Shown one piece after another: positions 5,713 to 5,870 of a stretch of DNA of 5,870 bases. The stretch spans positions 1 through 5,870 of the forward strand of contig JAFYIC010000048.1 in NCBI GenBank assembly GCA_017538845.1, read 5' to 3'. A program made the translations under genes and the position numbers. The number at the start of each line of letters is the position of its first letter. Within the stretch, counting starts at the first letter, position 1. The stretch comes from Bacillota bacterium. Its GTDB lineage: Bacteria > Bacillota > Clostridia > Peptostreptococcales > Anaerovoracaceae. The notes beneath the pieces were generated by a model that did no database searches, was not told the origin of the DNA, and saw only the letters and a list, made by a program, of their open reading frames with translations.

Positions 5713-5870
5713 TTAATAGGGCATCTCCCGCATGGGGATGCCCAGTTTTTTTGCTATCAGGCAGGCGTTATCCCGGGGTTCGCGGGAAGCCTTATCCACA
5801 TCGATGGATATTTCGCTGTACTTTTCGTATAGCGGACCCCGCTCGCGGGCCATCTTTTCAAGGGCTTCGA
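5713..5870 (-). CDS. aroK: Shikimate kinase, C-terminal fragment (5' end outside window)
   Basis: The last 51 codons of a leftward gene are open from the window edge to TAA at 5715-5713. The translation includes MARERGPLYEKYSEISIDVD and ends IAKKLGIPMREMPY. The R-x-x-L-Y-x-x-x-x-x-x-I-x-I-D pattern (RGPLYEKYSEISID) is the C-terminal signature of shikimate kinase, where the arginine and neighbouring residues close over the shikimate/ATP site; the helix after it is also as expected. The Walker A motif and lid lie outside the window. The enzyme phosphorylates shikimate at the 3-OH, two steps after AroD. A fusion with another shikimate-pathway enzyme upstream cannot be excluded because only the tail is seen. 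The gene converges on aroD with 51 bp between stop codons, and each gene's terminator intrudes on the other. Confidence 0.78.
   Translation of the reverse strand, partial: EALEKMARERGPLYEKYSEISIDVDKASREPRDNACLIAKKLGIPMREMPY
5719..5752 (+). terminator. Intrinsic terminator of aroD, inside the 3' coding end of aroK
   Basis: GGGCATC (5719-5725) pairs with GATGCCC (5737-5743), then after one bulged T, CCC (5727-5729) pairs with GGG (5734-5736) around the loop GCAT. The 10-bp stem is followed by AG and seven Ts (5746-5752). It starts 58 bp after the aroD stop and lies wholly within the last codons of the convergent kinase gene (the part encoding KKLGIPMREMP). Confidence 0.75.

Overview
The window (about 50% GC by eye) looks like the chromosome of a low-to-mid-GC Gram-positive bacterium of the Bacillota, most likely class Clostridia. 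The reasons are a lipoteichoic-acid-synthase-type enzyme, an OmpR-type response regulator/sensor kinase pair of Bacillota style, purine-rich GGAG ribosome binding sites, and a type I 3-dehydroquinate dehydratase next to shikimate kinase. I cannot name the genus from the sequence alone.

Layout. (1) 1-294, + strand: 3' end of rsmA (ksgA), the 16S rRNA dimethyladenosine transferase. Eighteen bases later, 313-2352, comes a five-helix membrane enzyme of the LTA synthase / phosphoglycerol transferase family with every catalytic and metal-binding residue visible and an extra C-terminal beta-rich tail. The two are probably co-transcribed. (2) 2353-2508: convergent junction holding tandem intrinsic terminators for the leftward operon; the rightward terminator overlaps the last codons of the opposing kinase gene. 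(3) 4459-2509, - strand: a two-gene operon, response regulator then histidine kinase, overlapping by 8 bp, with an extended -10 promoter at 4492-4500. (4) 4460-4842: a 383-bp divergent intergenic region with two outward promoters, A/T tracts, a pair of TTTAAG repeats 11 bp apart, a strongly G-depleted stretch and a GC-rich hairpin. (5) 4843-5661, + strand: aroD, carrying an unusual insert made of three 10-residue tandem repeats. (6) 5713-5870, - strand: 3' end of a shikimate kinase gene (aroK), convergent with aroD, the two sharing interlocked terminators.

How the genes fit together. AroD (3-dehydroquinate to 3-dehydroshikimate) and AroK (shikimate to shikimate-3-phosphate) act in the same aromatic amino acid pathway although they face each other. 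The LTA synthase-type enzyme builds or modifies a glycerol-phosphate envelope polymer. The neighbouring two-component system has an extracytoplasmic sensor, and its signal and targets cannot be read from the sequence; a link to the cell envelope is only a guess from proximity.

I found no convincing undescribed multi-gene system. The best leads are the tandem-repeat insert inside AroD, the reciprocal placement of terminators inside opposing genes at both convergent junctions, the C-terminal tail of the LTA synthase-like protein, and the hairpin and G-depleted stretch between the two divergent promoters, which could be the 3' end of a short unannotated transcript.
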